From contig NZ_JRKJ01000018.1 of NCBI RefSeq assembly GCF_000770795.1, positions 62,001 to 126,000 on the forward strand: a stretch of DNA of 64,000 bases, in the 5' to 3' direction. The notes beneath the pieces were generated by a model that saw nothing but the letters and a program-made list of their open reading frames with translations, did not search any database and was not told where the DNA came from. Source of the DNA: Lysobacter dokdonensis DS-58. GTDB lineage: Bacteria > Pseudomonadota > Gammaproteobacteria > Xanthomonadales > Xanthomonadaceae. Numbering within the stretch: position 1 is the first letter of the stretch; every line of letters begins with the position of its first letter. Position numbers and translations under genes: made by a program. Below are positions 7,562-18,145 of this stretch, piece after piece.

Positions 7562-9703
7562 TCAGGCCAGCAGCTGCCCGAAGTCGTGCGCGTTCATCGG
7601 GTAGCCGAGCCAATAGCCTTGCGCGAGGTCGCAACCGCGTTCGCGCAGGATGTCGAACTGCCCTTCCTTCTCCACGCCTTCGGCCACGACGGTGATGCCG
7701 AGCGAATGCGCCATCGCGATGATCGCGGTGGTGAGCGCGAGGTCGTCTGGGTCGCGCAATACATCGGCGATGAAGCTGCGGTCGATCTTCACGCCGTCGA
7801 CGGGCACTCGGCGCAAATGGCTCAGGCCGGAGAAGCCCGTGCCGAAGTCGTCGAGCCAGATCTTGACGCCCGAGGCGCGCAGGCGCGCGAGCAGGCCGCT
7901 GGCGTGGATCTCGTCGCCGATGACCGCGGTCTCGGTGAGTTCGAGGTGCAGGCGCTGCGCTTCCAGGCCCGTTTCCTTCAGCGTGGTCGCGACCACGCGC
8001 GGGAGATCGCCGCTGCGCAGCTGGCGCGGCGAGACGTTGACGGAGACGAACAACTTGTCGGACTTCGGATGCGCTTCCTGCCAGCGCATCGTGTCTTCGC
8101 AAGCAGCGCGCAGCACTTGCGGGCCGATGGTCTCGATCAGGCCGCTCTGCTCGGCGACGTCGATGAACACCGACGGCGCGATGGGGCCATGTTCGGGATG
8201 CTGCCAGCGCAGCAACGCTTCGGCGCCGCGCAACTGGTTGTCGGCGAGGCTGTAGACGGGCTGGTACGCCAGGCTCAGCTCGCCGCGTTCCCACGCGCCG
8301 CGCAGGTCCTGTTCCATGCGCACGCGGCGTTCGACCGCCTGGTCCATCGCGCGCGAATAGAAGCGGTGGCAGTTCTTGCCGGCGACCTTCGCCTGGTACA
8401 TCGCGATGTCGCCGTTCTTCATCAGCATCGTCGAACCCGACGCGTCTTCCGGGAACAGCGTGATGCCGATGGACGTGCCGAGGAAGACCTGGCGTTCCTG
8501 CACGACGATCGGGCGGCTGAGTTCGGCCACCAGCGCTTCGGCCAGCCGGCTTGCGGCCGTGCGGACGTCGCCGTGGTTGCCCGTCGGCGAAAGCACGCTC
8601 TCGATGAGGATGACGAATTCGTCGCCGCCGAAGCGCGCGAGCATCGCGCCTTCGCCGCCCATGCGCTCGACGGTTTCGCGGATGCGGTTGGCGAACTGCA
8701 CGAGCACTTCGTCGCCCGCATCGTGGCCGAGTGTGTCGTTGACGCGCTTGAAGTCGTCGATGTCGGCGAACAACAGCGCGAGCTGGCGGCCGGCGCCACG
8801 CAATTGCAACAGGCGGCGGTCCAGCGATTCGCGGAACGCCAGCCGGTTCGCGAGCCCCGTCAACGCATCGCTGTAGGCCATGCGGCGGATGTCGCGGTCG
8901 TGGCGCGCGACGCTGCTGCTCATGCGGCCGAAGGCGCGCACGAGGTCGCCGACCTCGTCGCCGCGGCTGGTCACCGGCGCGTCGGTTTCGAAATTGCCGG
9001 ATTCGATTTCCTGCGCGACGTCCGCGAGCTGGCGGATCGGGCGCACGAGCGTCTTCTGCACCAGCGCGACGACGAGCGCGCCGAGCGCGAGCAACGCCGC
9101 GCCGATCATCGAGATCCAGAACACATGCTTGCGGCCGATCTCTTCGAGGCGCGCGTGCATCGCCCCGTTCGCGCTGTCCTCGTCGCGCTTGATCGCCGAG
9201 AGCGAGTAGCCCACGCGCACGCCGCCCAGGCGCTGGTCGCCGATCATGATCGGCGCGGAGATGTCCACGATGCGGTCGGAGCTCTGCACGTGCGTCGAGC
9301 GGGCGGTGACGACTTCGAACGCGAAGGCATCGTTCATCGGCTGGCCGTAGGCCGGGATGTCGCCCGAACCGTCGTGCACGATGCGGCCCTGGGCGTCGTA
9401 GACCAGCACATAGGCGACGTCGGGCTGGCGCATCGCGGCGCGCGCGAGCGTGCCGATGGCGTCCAGGTCCGAGTAGTACATCGGGTTGGTCAGCGATTCG
9501 GCGAGTTGTTGCACGCCGGCTTCGCCGCGGCGCTTGAGGCGTTCGCCGACCAGCTCGCGCATCGTCTGGCGGCCGACGTCGAAAACCTGCGCCTGCATCG
9601 TTTCCTGGCGCTGCCACATCACCGCCATCAGCGCGAGCACGCCGATCAGCACGAGGGCCATGCCGGCGAGGAACTTCGCCTGCAGGCCGAAGCGCAGGGT
9701 CAT
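7562..9703 (-). CDS. Membrane GGDEF-EAL protein (cyclic di-GMP turnover) with HAMP domain
   Basis: 713 residues. TM1 about 11-31, periplasmic sensor about 32-190, TM2 about 193-213, HAMP about 214-266, GGDEF about 285-440, EAL about 470-713. The diguanylate cyclase motif RFGGDEF is intact (GGDEF at 359-363), and so is EALLRW (495-500), with later phosphodiesterase motifs LDDFGTGFSGLSHL and KIDRSFI. Both activities are therefore possible, and only one may dominate in the cell. The gene starts inside the last codons of the PhnD-like gene (ATGA overlap), which suggests that the periplasmic binding protein feeds a signal to this sensor. Confidence 0.93.
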   Translation of the reverse strand: MTLRFGLQAKFLAGMALVLIGVLALMAVMWQRQETMQAQVFDVGRQTMRELVGERLKRRGEAGVQQLAESLTNPMYYSDLDAIGTLARAAMRQPDVAYVLVYDAQGRIVHDGSGDIPAYGQPMNDAFAFEVVTARSTHVQSSDRIVDISAPIMIGDQRLGGVRVGYSLSAIKRDEDSANGAMHARLEEIGRKHVFWISMIGAALLALGALVVALVQKTLVRPIRQLADVAQEIESGNFETDAPVTSRGDEVGDLVRAFGRMSSSVARHDRDIRRMAYSDALTGLANRLAFRESLDRRLLQLRGAGRQLALLFADIDDFKRVNDTLGHDAGDEVLVQFANRIRETVERMGGEGAMLARFGGDEFVILIESVLSPTGNHGDVRTAASRLAEALVAELSRPIVVQERQVFLGTSIGITLFPEDASGSTMLMKNGDIAMYQAKVAGKNCHRFYSRAMDQAVERRVRMEQDLRGAWERGELSLAYQPVYSLADNQLRGAEALLRWQHPEHGPIAPSVFIDVAEQSGLIETIGPQVLRAACEDTMRWQEAHPKSDKLFVSVNVSPRQLRSGDLPRVVATTLKETGLEAQRLHLELTETAVIGDEIHASGLLARLRASGVKIWLDDFGTGFSGLSHLRRVPVDGVKIDRSFIADVLRDPDDLALTTAIIAMAHSLGITVVAEGVEKEGQFDILRERGCDLAQGYWLGYPMNAHDFGQLLA

Positions 9704-10650
9704 TCGACCTCCGCGCGGATGCGCTCGACGCCGCTGCCGATGTACTGCAGCGAATGTTGCGCGCGGCCATCGATCGGCAGGAAGCGCGTGGTCTTGAAGA
9801 AGCGCAGCAGCGCTTCACGTGCGTCGGGATCGCGCGAGGCTTCGATCAGCACTTCGCGCAGGCGCGCGGCGACCTTCGGGTCCATCGAGCCGCGCACCAT
9901 TTCCAGCGCGCGCGGGTACGCCGGGGTTTCGTGCACGATCTGCAGGTCGGCGCGGAAAGCAGCGGGCACGCGCTGCGGGTTCTGCCAGTCGAGGTTGCTC
10001 ATCACGCCGACGTCGACCAGGCGCTTGTGCACCCATGTGGCGATGTTGAGCTCGGTGCGCGCGAACAGATAACCGACGCGATCGGGTTCGGCGCGGTCCA
10101 TCGGCGAGAGCAGGATCTCGAGCTTCAGGCCCTGGTCGAGCAGCTCGGAGGCAGGCACGTAGTAGGCGCTGGTGGAATACGGGTTCTGGAAGGCGACGCG
10201 ACGCCCCCGCATGTCCTTCAGCGACTGGATGCCGCTGTCCTTGCGGACGAAGAACACGCTGGTGTACGCGCTCACGCCGTCGCGTTCGGTGAGCAGGAGC
10301 GGTTTGGCGCCGGAGCCCTGTTCGAGCAGCATGCCGGTGCCGGCGGTTTCGGTGACCCAGTCGACGCGGCCGCGGCGCAGGTAGGAATTCATCTGCTGCA
10401 CGTCGTGGGCCATCAGGATGCGGCCCTCGCGGATGCCCACGTCGGCCATGCGCGGCACGACGTAGTCGAGCAGCGGCTTGAGTTGTTCGTAGTGTTCCTT
10501 CGGGTCGTCGCTGATGCGGCCGAGCACCAGCACATGCGAGTCGTCGATGACGACGTCGTCCGCCGCACGGGCGTCGTGCTGGAGAAGGGGGTTCGGGAAT
10601 GCTGCGGCGATGCAGACCAGCAAAGCGGCGAAGCGACGGAACGCTACCAA
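9700..10650 (-). CDS. PhnD-like periplasmic substrate-binding protein
   Basis: 316 residues with an N-terminal signal peptide (cleavage near residue 29, ...ARA). The fold is that of phosphate/phosphite/phosphonate ABC-transporter binding proteins: TETAGTGMLLE, SVFFVRKDSGIQSLKDMRG, VAFQNPYSTSAYYVP (the S-T-S loop that binds the oxyanion in PhnD), and WQNPQRVP. No permease or ATPase genes are nearby. It is coupled by an ATGA overlap to the GGDEF-EAL gene, so it more likely acts as the ligand-sensing subunit of a cyclic di-GMP signalling pair than in transport (inference). Confidence 0.85.
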   Translation of the reverse strand: MVAFRRFAALLVCIAAAFPNPLLQHDARAADDVVIDDSHVLVLGRISDDPKEHYEQLKPLLDYVVPRMADVGIREGRILMAHDVQQMNSYLRRGRVDWVTETAGTGMLLEQGSGAKPLLLTERDGVSAYTSVFFVRKDSGIQSLKDMRGRRVAFQNPYSTSAYYVPASELLDQGLKLEILLSPMDRAEPDRVGYLFARTELNIATWVHKRLVDVGVMSNLDWQNPQRVPAAFRADLQIVHETPAYPRALEMVRGSMDPKVAARLREVLIEASRDPDAREALLRFFKTTRFLPIDGRAQHSLQYIGSGVERIRAEVE

Positions 10651-10743
10651 AGCGAAAGCCCTGCTGACTCCCCGAAGTGCGGAAAGCCTAGCCCATTTAA
10701 CGCCTTGTAAACAGCGTTTGCCGCCGGTTGCAGGGCAGTTTCA

Positions 10744-11559
10744 TCAGGTCTCCGGCGGCGGATTCGCACGCCCGGCGAGCATCGCCATCCGCTGGGTATC
10801 GGCGAGCACCCCGCGCAGGAGGCGGACTTCGGCACTGCCCAGCCCGGCGCGCAGGTACAGGCGGCGCAACTTGCGCATGGCCGAGTCCGGGGTCCGGCCC
10901 TTGTGGAAATCGATCGCATCCAGGGCGTCTGCCAGTTGCGCGAAGAAGCCTTCGAGCTCGGCATGGGGCGCCGGGCCTTCTTCCGACGTCACCATCCCGG
11001 ACGCCGGCGCGGCCGCCCTCGCCTCCCCGCCCAGGGCGGTGCGCCGCACTTCGTAGCTCAACACCTGCACGGCCGCGGCGAGGTTGAGCGAGCTGAAGGA
11101 CGGGTCCGACGGAATGTGGATCGAGGCGTGGCAGAGCTGGAGTTCGTCGTTGGTCAGGCCCGTGCGCTCACGGCCGAAGACCAGCGCCACCGGGCCTTGT
11201 TCGGCGAAGGCCAGCGCGCGGGCGGCGCCTTCGTCGGGCTCGAGTTGCTCGAGTTGCACCCGTCGGCTGCGGGCGGTGCACCCCAGCACGAGGGCGCAAT
11301 CGGCGACGGCATCGGCCAGCGAATCGAAGACCGGCGCGTTTTCGACGAGGTCGTCGGCGCCGGCGGCCATCGCGACCGTGTCCCGGTCGGGGGCCTTTTC
11401 CGGGGCGACCAGCACCAGCCGCGACAGGCCCATCGTCTTCATGGCCCGCGCCGACGCGCCGATGTTGCCGGGGTGCTGGGTGCCCACGAGCACGATGCGG
11501 ACGCGGTCGCGCGCCAGGGACTCGCGGGGGGATTCGTTCGAAGGCATCGGTTCGCTCAT
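10744..11559 (-). CDS. trmJ: tRNA (Cm32/Um32) methyltransferase TrmJ
   Basis: 271 residues of the SPOUT superfamily. Visible motifs: HPGNIGASARAMKTMG near residue 29, VALVFGRERTGLTNDEL, and the knot-forming SSLNLAAAVQVLSYEVRR. TrmJ methylates the 2'-hydroxyl of nucleotide 32 in tRNA anticodon loops using S-adenosylmethionine. The length fits the TrmJ family, which has a C-terminal helical dimerisation segment. The gene is divergent from suhB, as in related gammaproteobacteria where trmJ and suhB sit side by side. Confidence 0.9.
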   Translation of the reverse strand: MSEPMPSNESPRESLARDRVRIVLVGTQHPGNIGASARAMKTMGLSRLVLVAPEKAPDRDTVAMAAGADDLVENAPVFDSLADAVADCALVLGCTARSRRVQLEQLEPDEGAARALAFAEQGPVALVFGRERTGLTNDELQLCHASIHIPSDPSFSSLNLAAAVQVLSYEVRRTALGGEARAAAPASGMVTSEEGPAPHAELEGFFAQLADALDAIDFHKGRTPDSAMRKLRRLYLRAGLGSAEVRLLRGVLADTQRMAMLAGRANPPPET

Positions 11560-11603
11560 GGCGCGAATGTTAAACTCCGCGCCCCTCGCGATCGGCCCCG
11601 TCC

Positions 11604-12419
11604 ATGCAGAAACCCGCCGTCACCATCATGGTCAAGGCCGCCCGCGCAGCGGGCAACGTGCTGTTGCGCCACATGAACCGCCTCGATGTCCTCAATGTCA
11701 TCGAGAAGGAGCGCATGGATTATGCGAGCGAAGTCGACGGCCTGGCCGAGGCCGAGATCGTCCGCGAACTCAAGCGCGCGATGCCCGATTGCGCAATCCT
11801 CGGCGAGGAGACCGGCGCCACCGGCCGCGGCCGCTCGACCTTCGTGATCGACCCGCTCGATGGCACCAGCAACTACCTGCACGGCATCCCGCACTGGTGC
11901 GTGTCCATCGCGCTGGTCGAAGGCGGCGAGCCGCAGCACGCCGTGATCTTCGACCCGCTGCGCAACGAGCTGTTCACCGCGAGCAAGGGCAGCGGCGCGG
12001 TGCTCAACGACAAGAAGATCCGCGTCACCGAACGCAAGGACCTCGACGGCGCGATGCTCATCACCGGCTTCCCGCCCCGCGAACGCGAACGCATCGCCCC
12101 GCACCTGGCGTGTGTCGGCGAGCTGTTGAAGACCGCCGAGGACATCCGCCGCACCGGCTCGGCCGCGCTCGACCTCGCCTACGTGGCCTGCGGCCGCGCC
12201 GACGGTTACTTCGAAGCCGGCGTGAAGCCGTGGGACATCGCCGCAGGCGTGCTGCTCGTGCGCGAAGCCGGCGGCCGCGTCACCGATTTCCGCGGCGCCG
12301 GCACCGGCCCGATGGACCAGCGCGGCGTGCTCGGCCGCCAGCTCGTGGCCGGCAACCTCAAGCTCAGCGAACACCTGCAGAAGGCGATCGTGAGTTCCGG
12401 GTACGCCGCGGCTTTTTGA
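11604..12419 (+). CDS. suhB: Inositol-1-monophosphatase SuhB
   Basis: 271 residues. Motifs of the lithium-sensitive phosphatase family: LGEETGA (metal-binding Glu), [15 protein letters not shown], and the C-terminal [17 protein letters not shown]. The protein hydrolyses inositol monophosphate and, in Escherichia coli, also joins the NusA/RNA polymerase antitermination complex on rRNA operons. The start ATG follows a TAAACT element at 11571-11576 that may serve as the -10. A perfect hairpin terminator closes the gene. Confidence 0.94.
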   Translation: MQKPAVTIMVKAARAAGNVLLRHMNRLDVLNVIEKERMDYASEVDGLAEAEIVRELKRAMPDCAILGEETGATGRGRSTFVIDPLDGTSNYLHGIPHWCVSIALVEGGEPQHAVIFDPLRNELFTASKGSGAVLNDKKIRVTERKDLDGAMLITGFPPRERERIAPHLACVGELLKTAEDIRRTGSAALDLAYVACGRADGYFEAGVKPWDIAAGVLLVREAGGRVTDFRGAGTGPMDQRGVLGRQLVAGNLKLSEHLQKAIVSSGYAAAF

Positions 12420-12442
12420 TCGGTTCGATTCGAAGCTGGAAC

Positions 12443-12478
12443 AACAAGAAGGCCGCGCAGATGCGCGGCCTTCTTGTT
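12443..12478. terminator. Terminator downstream of suhB (and facing secF)
   Basis: A perfect 16-bp stem (left arm 12443-12458, right arm 12463-12478) with a four-base loop agat, followed on the plus strand by further T residues. It ends the suhB transcript; the symmetrical stem may also stop transcripts arriving from secF on the other strand. Confidence 0.9.
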
Positions 12479-12510
12479 TTGCCGGACGCCGAACGGCGTC
12501 GCGCCTTGTG

Positions 12511-13473
12511 TTACGGACGTCGCGCCAGGGCGGCTTCGTCGCGGGCCTTCGGCAGGAGGTCCTGCTTGCGCACGTTGAGCCACAGCAGCAACGGGCAGGC
12601 CACGAAGATCGACGACAGCGTGCCGATGATGATGCCGATCATCTGCGACTCGGCCATGCCGCGCAGCGAGCCGCCGCCGTACAGGTACAGGGCGAACACG
12701 GTGAGGAAGGCGACGAACGAGGTGATCACCGTACGCGAGAGCGTCTGGTTCACCGACTTGTTCAGCACTTCGTAGGGCTCGGCGCGCATGCCGCGGAAGT
12801 TCTCGCGGACGCGGTCGAAGACCACGATCGTGTCGTTGATCGAATAGCCCATCACCGACAACACGCCGGCCAGCACCGTCAGGTCGAACTCGTGGCCCGT
12901 GAAGGCGAACCAGCCGGCGACGACCACGACGTCGTGCATCGTGGCGATGATCGCCGCCACCGCGAATTTCCATTCGAACCGGAACGCGATGTAGAACAGG
13001 AAGCCGATCACCACGAAGATGATCGCGTACAGGCCGTTCTTCGCGAGCTCCTTGCCGATCTGCGGGCCGACGTACTCGGCGTGCAGGATGCGGAAGTCGT
13101 CGATGCCCTGCGCCTTGATGGCCGCGCTGACCGCCGCGCGCGCGTGCGTGGTCGCGGTTTCGCCCGCCTCGCCTTCCTGCGGTTGCAGGCGCACGAGCAG
13201 CTCGTTGCCGCTGCCGAAGTTCTGGGCCTGCGCGGAGTCGTAACCCGCGACGTCCAGCGACTTGCGCACGCCTTCGATGTCGACCGGCTTGCTGGAGCGC
13301 ACCTCGACCTGCGTGCCGCCGGTGAAGTCCAGCGCGTAGTTGAAGTTCTTGACCACCATCGCGCCGATGGCGCCGAACATCAGCAGCGCCGCGAGGGTGA
13401 CCGACACCCAGCGCAACTTCATGAAGTTGATGTTGGGTTCGTTGGGGATCAGGGTCAGCGGAAAGATTTTCAT
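12511..13473 (-). CDS. secF: Protein translocase subunit SecF
   Basis: 320 residues with six membrane helices and a periplasmic domain after TM1. Typical motifs: NYALDFTGGTQVEV near the N-terminus, ITSFVAFLTVFALYLYGGG and MGYSINDTIVVFDRVREN. SecF works with SecD to pull proteins across the inner membrane using the proton gradient. The start at 13473 gives MKIFPLTLIPNEPNINF, which fits the family; in-frame codons upstream belong to the spacer with secD. It is last in the queA-tgt-yajC-secD-secF operon, 13 bases after secD. Confidence 0.95.
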   Translation of the reverse strand: MKIFPLTLIPNEPNINFMKLRWVSVTLAALLMFGAIGAMVVKNFNYALDFTGGTQVEVRSSKPVDIEGVRKSLDVAGYDSAQAQNFGSGNELLVRLQPQEGEAGETATTHARAAVSAAIKAQGIDDFRILHAEYVGPQIGKELAKNGLYAIIFVVIGFLFYIAFRFEWKFAVAAIIATMHDVVVVAGWFAFTGHEFDLTVLAGVLSVMGYSINDTIVVFDRVRENFRGMRAEPYEVLNKSVNQTLSRTVITSFVAFLTVFALYLYGGGSLRGMAESQMIGIIIGTLSSIFVACPLLLWLNVRKQDLLPKARDEAALARRP

Positions 13474-13486
13474 TGTGTCTGGCCCG

Positions 13487-15349
13487 TCAGATCGCGATGG
13501 ACTTGAGCTTGCGGCGGCCGCCATACACCAGCGTCGCCAGCCCGCGCGAAACCGGAACGGCCGTGAACACGGACGTCGCGATACCGATGATCATGGTCAG
13601 CGCGAAGCCCTTCAGCGGACCGGTGCCGAACAGCAGCAACGCCAGGCCCGCGAGCACCGCGGTCATGTTGGAGTCGAAGATGGTGCCCGACGCACGGTCG
13701 TAGCCCGTGGCGATGGCCGCCTGTGGTGGCATCCCCGCGCGTAGCTCTTCGCGGATGCGTTCGTTGATCAGCACGTTGGCGTCGACGGACATGCCGACGG
13801 TCAGCGCCAGGCCCGCGAAGCCCGGCAGGCTCATCGTGGCGCCGAACACCGACATCACCGCGACCACCATCAACAGGTTCAGCACGAGCGCCAGGCACGT
13901 GATGATGCCGAACATGCGGTAATACAGCAGGAAGAAGCCAAGGGCGAACAGGAACGAATACAGCACCGCGCGCGTACCGCGGGCGACGTTTTCCGCACCG
14001 AGGCTCGGGCCGACGACGCGTTCCTCGACGAAGCTCATGGGCGCGGCGAGCGCACCGGACTTCAGCTGCGTCGCGAGGTCCGAGGCTTCCTGCTGCGAAA
14101 GGCCCGTGGTCTGGAAGTTCTTGCCGAACACGCCCTGGATGGTCGAGGCGCTGATGACGCGCTCCTCGGTGCGCACCGAGCGCACTTCCTTGCCGTCGAC
14201 GAGCTTGGTTTCGGGGATGTTCTCGACGTACACGATGCCGAGGCGCTGGCCGACGTTCTCCAGCGTGTGGTCGAGCATGCGCTGGCCGCCGATGCTGTCG
14301 AGCGTGATGCTCACGCTCGGGCCGCCGCGGTCGGGATCCACGCCCGCCACCGCGCCGACCAGCTGGTCGCCGGACACGAGCAGGCGCTTGGACAGCAGCA
14401 GCGGCGCGCCGTTCTGCTGGTAATAGATGCGCGCGTTGGGCGGCACCTGCTTGGATTGCACGGCGTCCATCGCCTGCTGCTCGTCGCCGACGACGGCGCG
14501 GAATTCCAGCGTGGCCGTCGCGCCGATCTGGCGCTTGGCTTCCGCGGTGTCCTGCAGGCCCGGCAGCTGGATCACGACACGGTTGGTGCCCTGGCGCTGG
14601 ATCACCGGCTCGGCGACGCCCAGGCTGTTGATGCGGTTGCGCAGCGTGGTGAGGTTCTGCTCGATCGCCTCGGTGGCGATCAGCTGGATGCCGGCATCCG
14701 GGATGTTGACGGTGATGCGGCCGTTGTCGGCGGCGGCGACGATGTAGTTCGGGAAGATCGTCTGCAGCTTGGCGACGGCCTTTTCCGAATCGGCGGCGTT
14801 GCGCAGCGTGACGGACAACGTCTGCGGACCGGTGCGCGCGACCGACGAATACACGATGCGGTCGGTGCGGAACTGCGAGCGGATGTCTTCCTGGTAGGCG
14901 TCCAGGCGCTTTTCGATGGCCGCCTGTTCATTGACCTGCATCGCGAAGTGCACGCCGCCCTGGAGGTCGAGGCCGCGCGGCATGGGACGCGCGCCGAACC
15001 AGCCGAGCCACTCCGGCGCAGTCGGGGCCAGGCTCAGCGCCACCACGTAATCGCTGCCCAGTTCGGGGCGCAGCGTGTCCGATGCGCGCGTCTGCGTGTT
15101 CGCATCGGCCAGGCGCACCAGCAGGTTGCCCTTGGCTTCGACGGCCACCGACTTCGCGGGGATGTTGGCTTTCTGCAGCAGCGCGACGATGCGCTTGGCC
15201 AGCGCATCGTCGATGGCGACGGTGCCTTCGCGCGCCGCGGTGACCTGCACCGACGGATCCTGCGGGAACGCATTGGGCAGTGCATAAACGATGCTGACCA
15301 ACAGCACCAACAGGATGACGACGTATTTCCAGCGCGCGAACGTGAGCAT
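13487..15349 (-). CDS. secD: Protein translocase subunit SecD
   Basis: 620 residues, the normal length for proteobacterial SecD. TM1 (MLTFARWKYVVILLVLLVS) is followed by a large periplasmic P1 domain (RGLDLQGGVHFAMQV) and a five-helix C-terminal block (LTVGMSVDANVLINERIREE). SecD and SecF assist SecYEG late in protein export. The ATG at 15349 is preferred to an in-frame start four codons upstream because it opens directly into TM1. It lies between yajC and secF in the operon. Confidence 0.95.
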   Translation of the reverse strand: MLTFARWKYVVILLVLLVSIVYALPNAFPQDPSVQVTAAREGTVAIDDALAKRIVALLQKANIPAKSVAVEAKGNLLVRLADANTQTRASDTLRPELGSDYVVALSLAPTAPEWLGWFGARPMPRGLDLQGGVHFAMQVNEQAAIEKRLDAYQEDIRSQFRTDRIVYSSVARTGPQTLSVTLRNAADSEKAVAKLQTIFPNYIVAAADNGRITVNIPDAGIQLIATEAIEQNLTTLRNRINSLGVAEPVIQRQGTNRVVIQLPGLQDTAEAKRQIGATATLEFRAVVGDEQQAMDAVQSKQVPPNARIYYQQNGAPLLLSKRLLVSGDQLVGAVAGVDPDRGGPSVSITLDSIGGQRMLDHTLENVGQRLGIVYVENIPETKLVDGKEVRSVRTEERVISASTIQGVFGKNFQTTGLSQQEASDLATQLKSGALAAPMSFVEERVVGPSLGAENVARGTRAVLYSFLFALGFFLLYYRMFGIITCLALVLNLLMVVAVMSVFGATMSLPGFAGLALTVGMSVDANVLINERIREELRAGMPPQAAIATGYDRASGTIFDSNMTAVLAGLALLLFGTGPLKGFALTMIIGIATSVFTAVPVSRGLATLVYGGRRKLKSIAI

Positions 15350-15405
15350 CGGTGTCCCCACGGCGGCCTGCGCGGCCGCCGCAACTACGGATCAGGAATG
15401 GTGGA

Positions 15406-15747
15406 TCAGGCGGACTTGAGCGTGCCCTTGGGGAGCACGTTGGCGACGGCGCCGCGCTGCACGCGCAACTGCACGCCGGTGGCGACCTCGACGGTGACGA
15501 AGTTGTCGCCGATATCGGTGATGGTGCCGGCGATGCCGCCGCTGGTGATCACCTCGTCGCCGCGGGCGAGCTTGTCCAGCATGCCGCGGTGTTCCTTCTG
15601 GCGCTTCATCTGCGGGCGGATCATCAGGAAGTACATCAGGCCGATGAAGACGATCGGCAGGAGCAGCGTCTGCCACATGCTGCCGCCGGCGGCGGGAGCC
15701 GCGGCCTGGGCGTGGGCGGGGGCGATCAACAGGTCGAGCAGGTCCAT
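15406..15747 (-). CDS. yajC: Sec translocase accessory protein YajC
   Basis: 113 residues: a short Ala/Pro-rich N-terminus, one membrane helix (WQTLLLPIVFIGLMYFLMIR) and a cytoplasmic part containing RGDEVITSGGIAGTITDI, which is diagnostic for YajC. It associates with SecDF and YidC in the inner membrane. It sits between tgt and secD, the standard gammaproteobacterial order. Confidence 0.95.
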   Translation of the reverse strand: MDLLDLLIAPAHAQAAAPAAGGSMWQTLLLPIVFIGLMYFLMIRPQMKRQKEHRGMLDKLARGDEVITSGGIAGTITDIGDNFVTVEVATGVQLRVQRGAVANVLPKGTLKSA

Positions 15748-15780
15748 TCGCTGGGTCCGGCAATGTGAAAAGGCGGGGGA

Positions 15781-17957
<2,177 letters not shown>

Positions 17958-18037
17958 GGCGGCGGGCCGTCGGGCCGGGCGAAAACGGCCGCCCAGTGTA
18001 CCGGCCGGCGGGGGTTATATCGGGGGGTGGGGGGTGG

Positions 18038-18043
18038 TAGACT
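18038..18043 (+). promoter_or_regulatory. -10-like TAGACT element upstream of the aminotransferase
   Basis: TAGACTCG lies at 18038 directly after a G-rich run (18010-18037). The same octamer stands upstream of the methyltransferase (19657) and the GAF gene (48968). No convincing -35 is visible. Transcription from about 18050 would give a leader near 95 bases that contains the hairpin at 18081-18100. Confidence 0.4.
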
Positions 18044-18080
18044 CGCGCAAGCTTCTGAAATCCCTAGGAAACACGCACCG

Positions 18081-18100
18081 CGCGGCCCCGCCGCGTTTTT
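18081..18100 (+). terminator. Short terminator-like hairpin in the leader of the aminotransferase gene
   Basis: Stem CGCGG/CCGCG (18081-18085, 18091-18095), loop CCCCG, then TTTTT and, after one G, TTTT. It points towards the coding sequence and lies 46 bases before its ATG, so it could attenuate transcription. The stem is only five pairs but all G:C. Confidence 0.4.
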
Positions 18101-18145
18101 GTTTTCAAGGGTTCCCACCGTCAAGATTTTCCCGAGGTTCGTGCC

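Noticed and set aside
10651..10743. Possible sigma-70 promoter (TTTACA / TAGGCT on the minus strand) for the PhnD-like gene
   Set aside because: The spacer is only about 15 bases, too short to support without transcript data.
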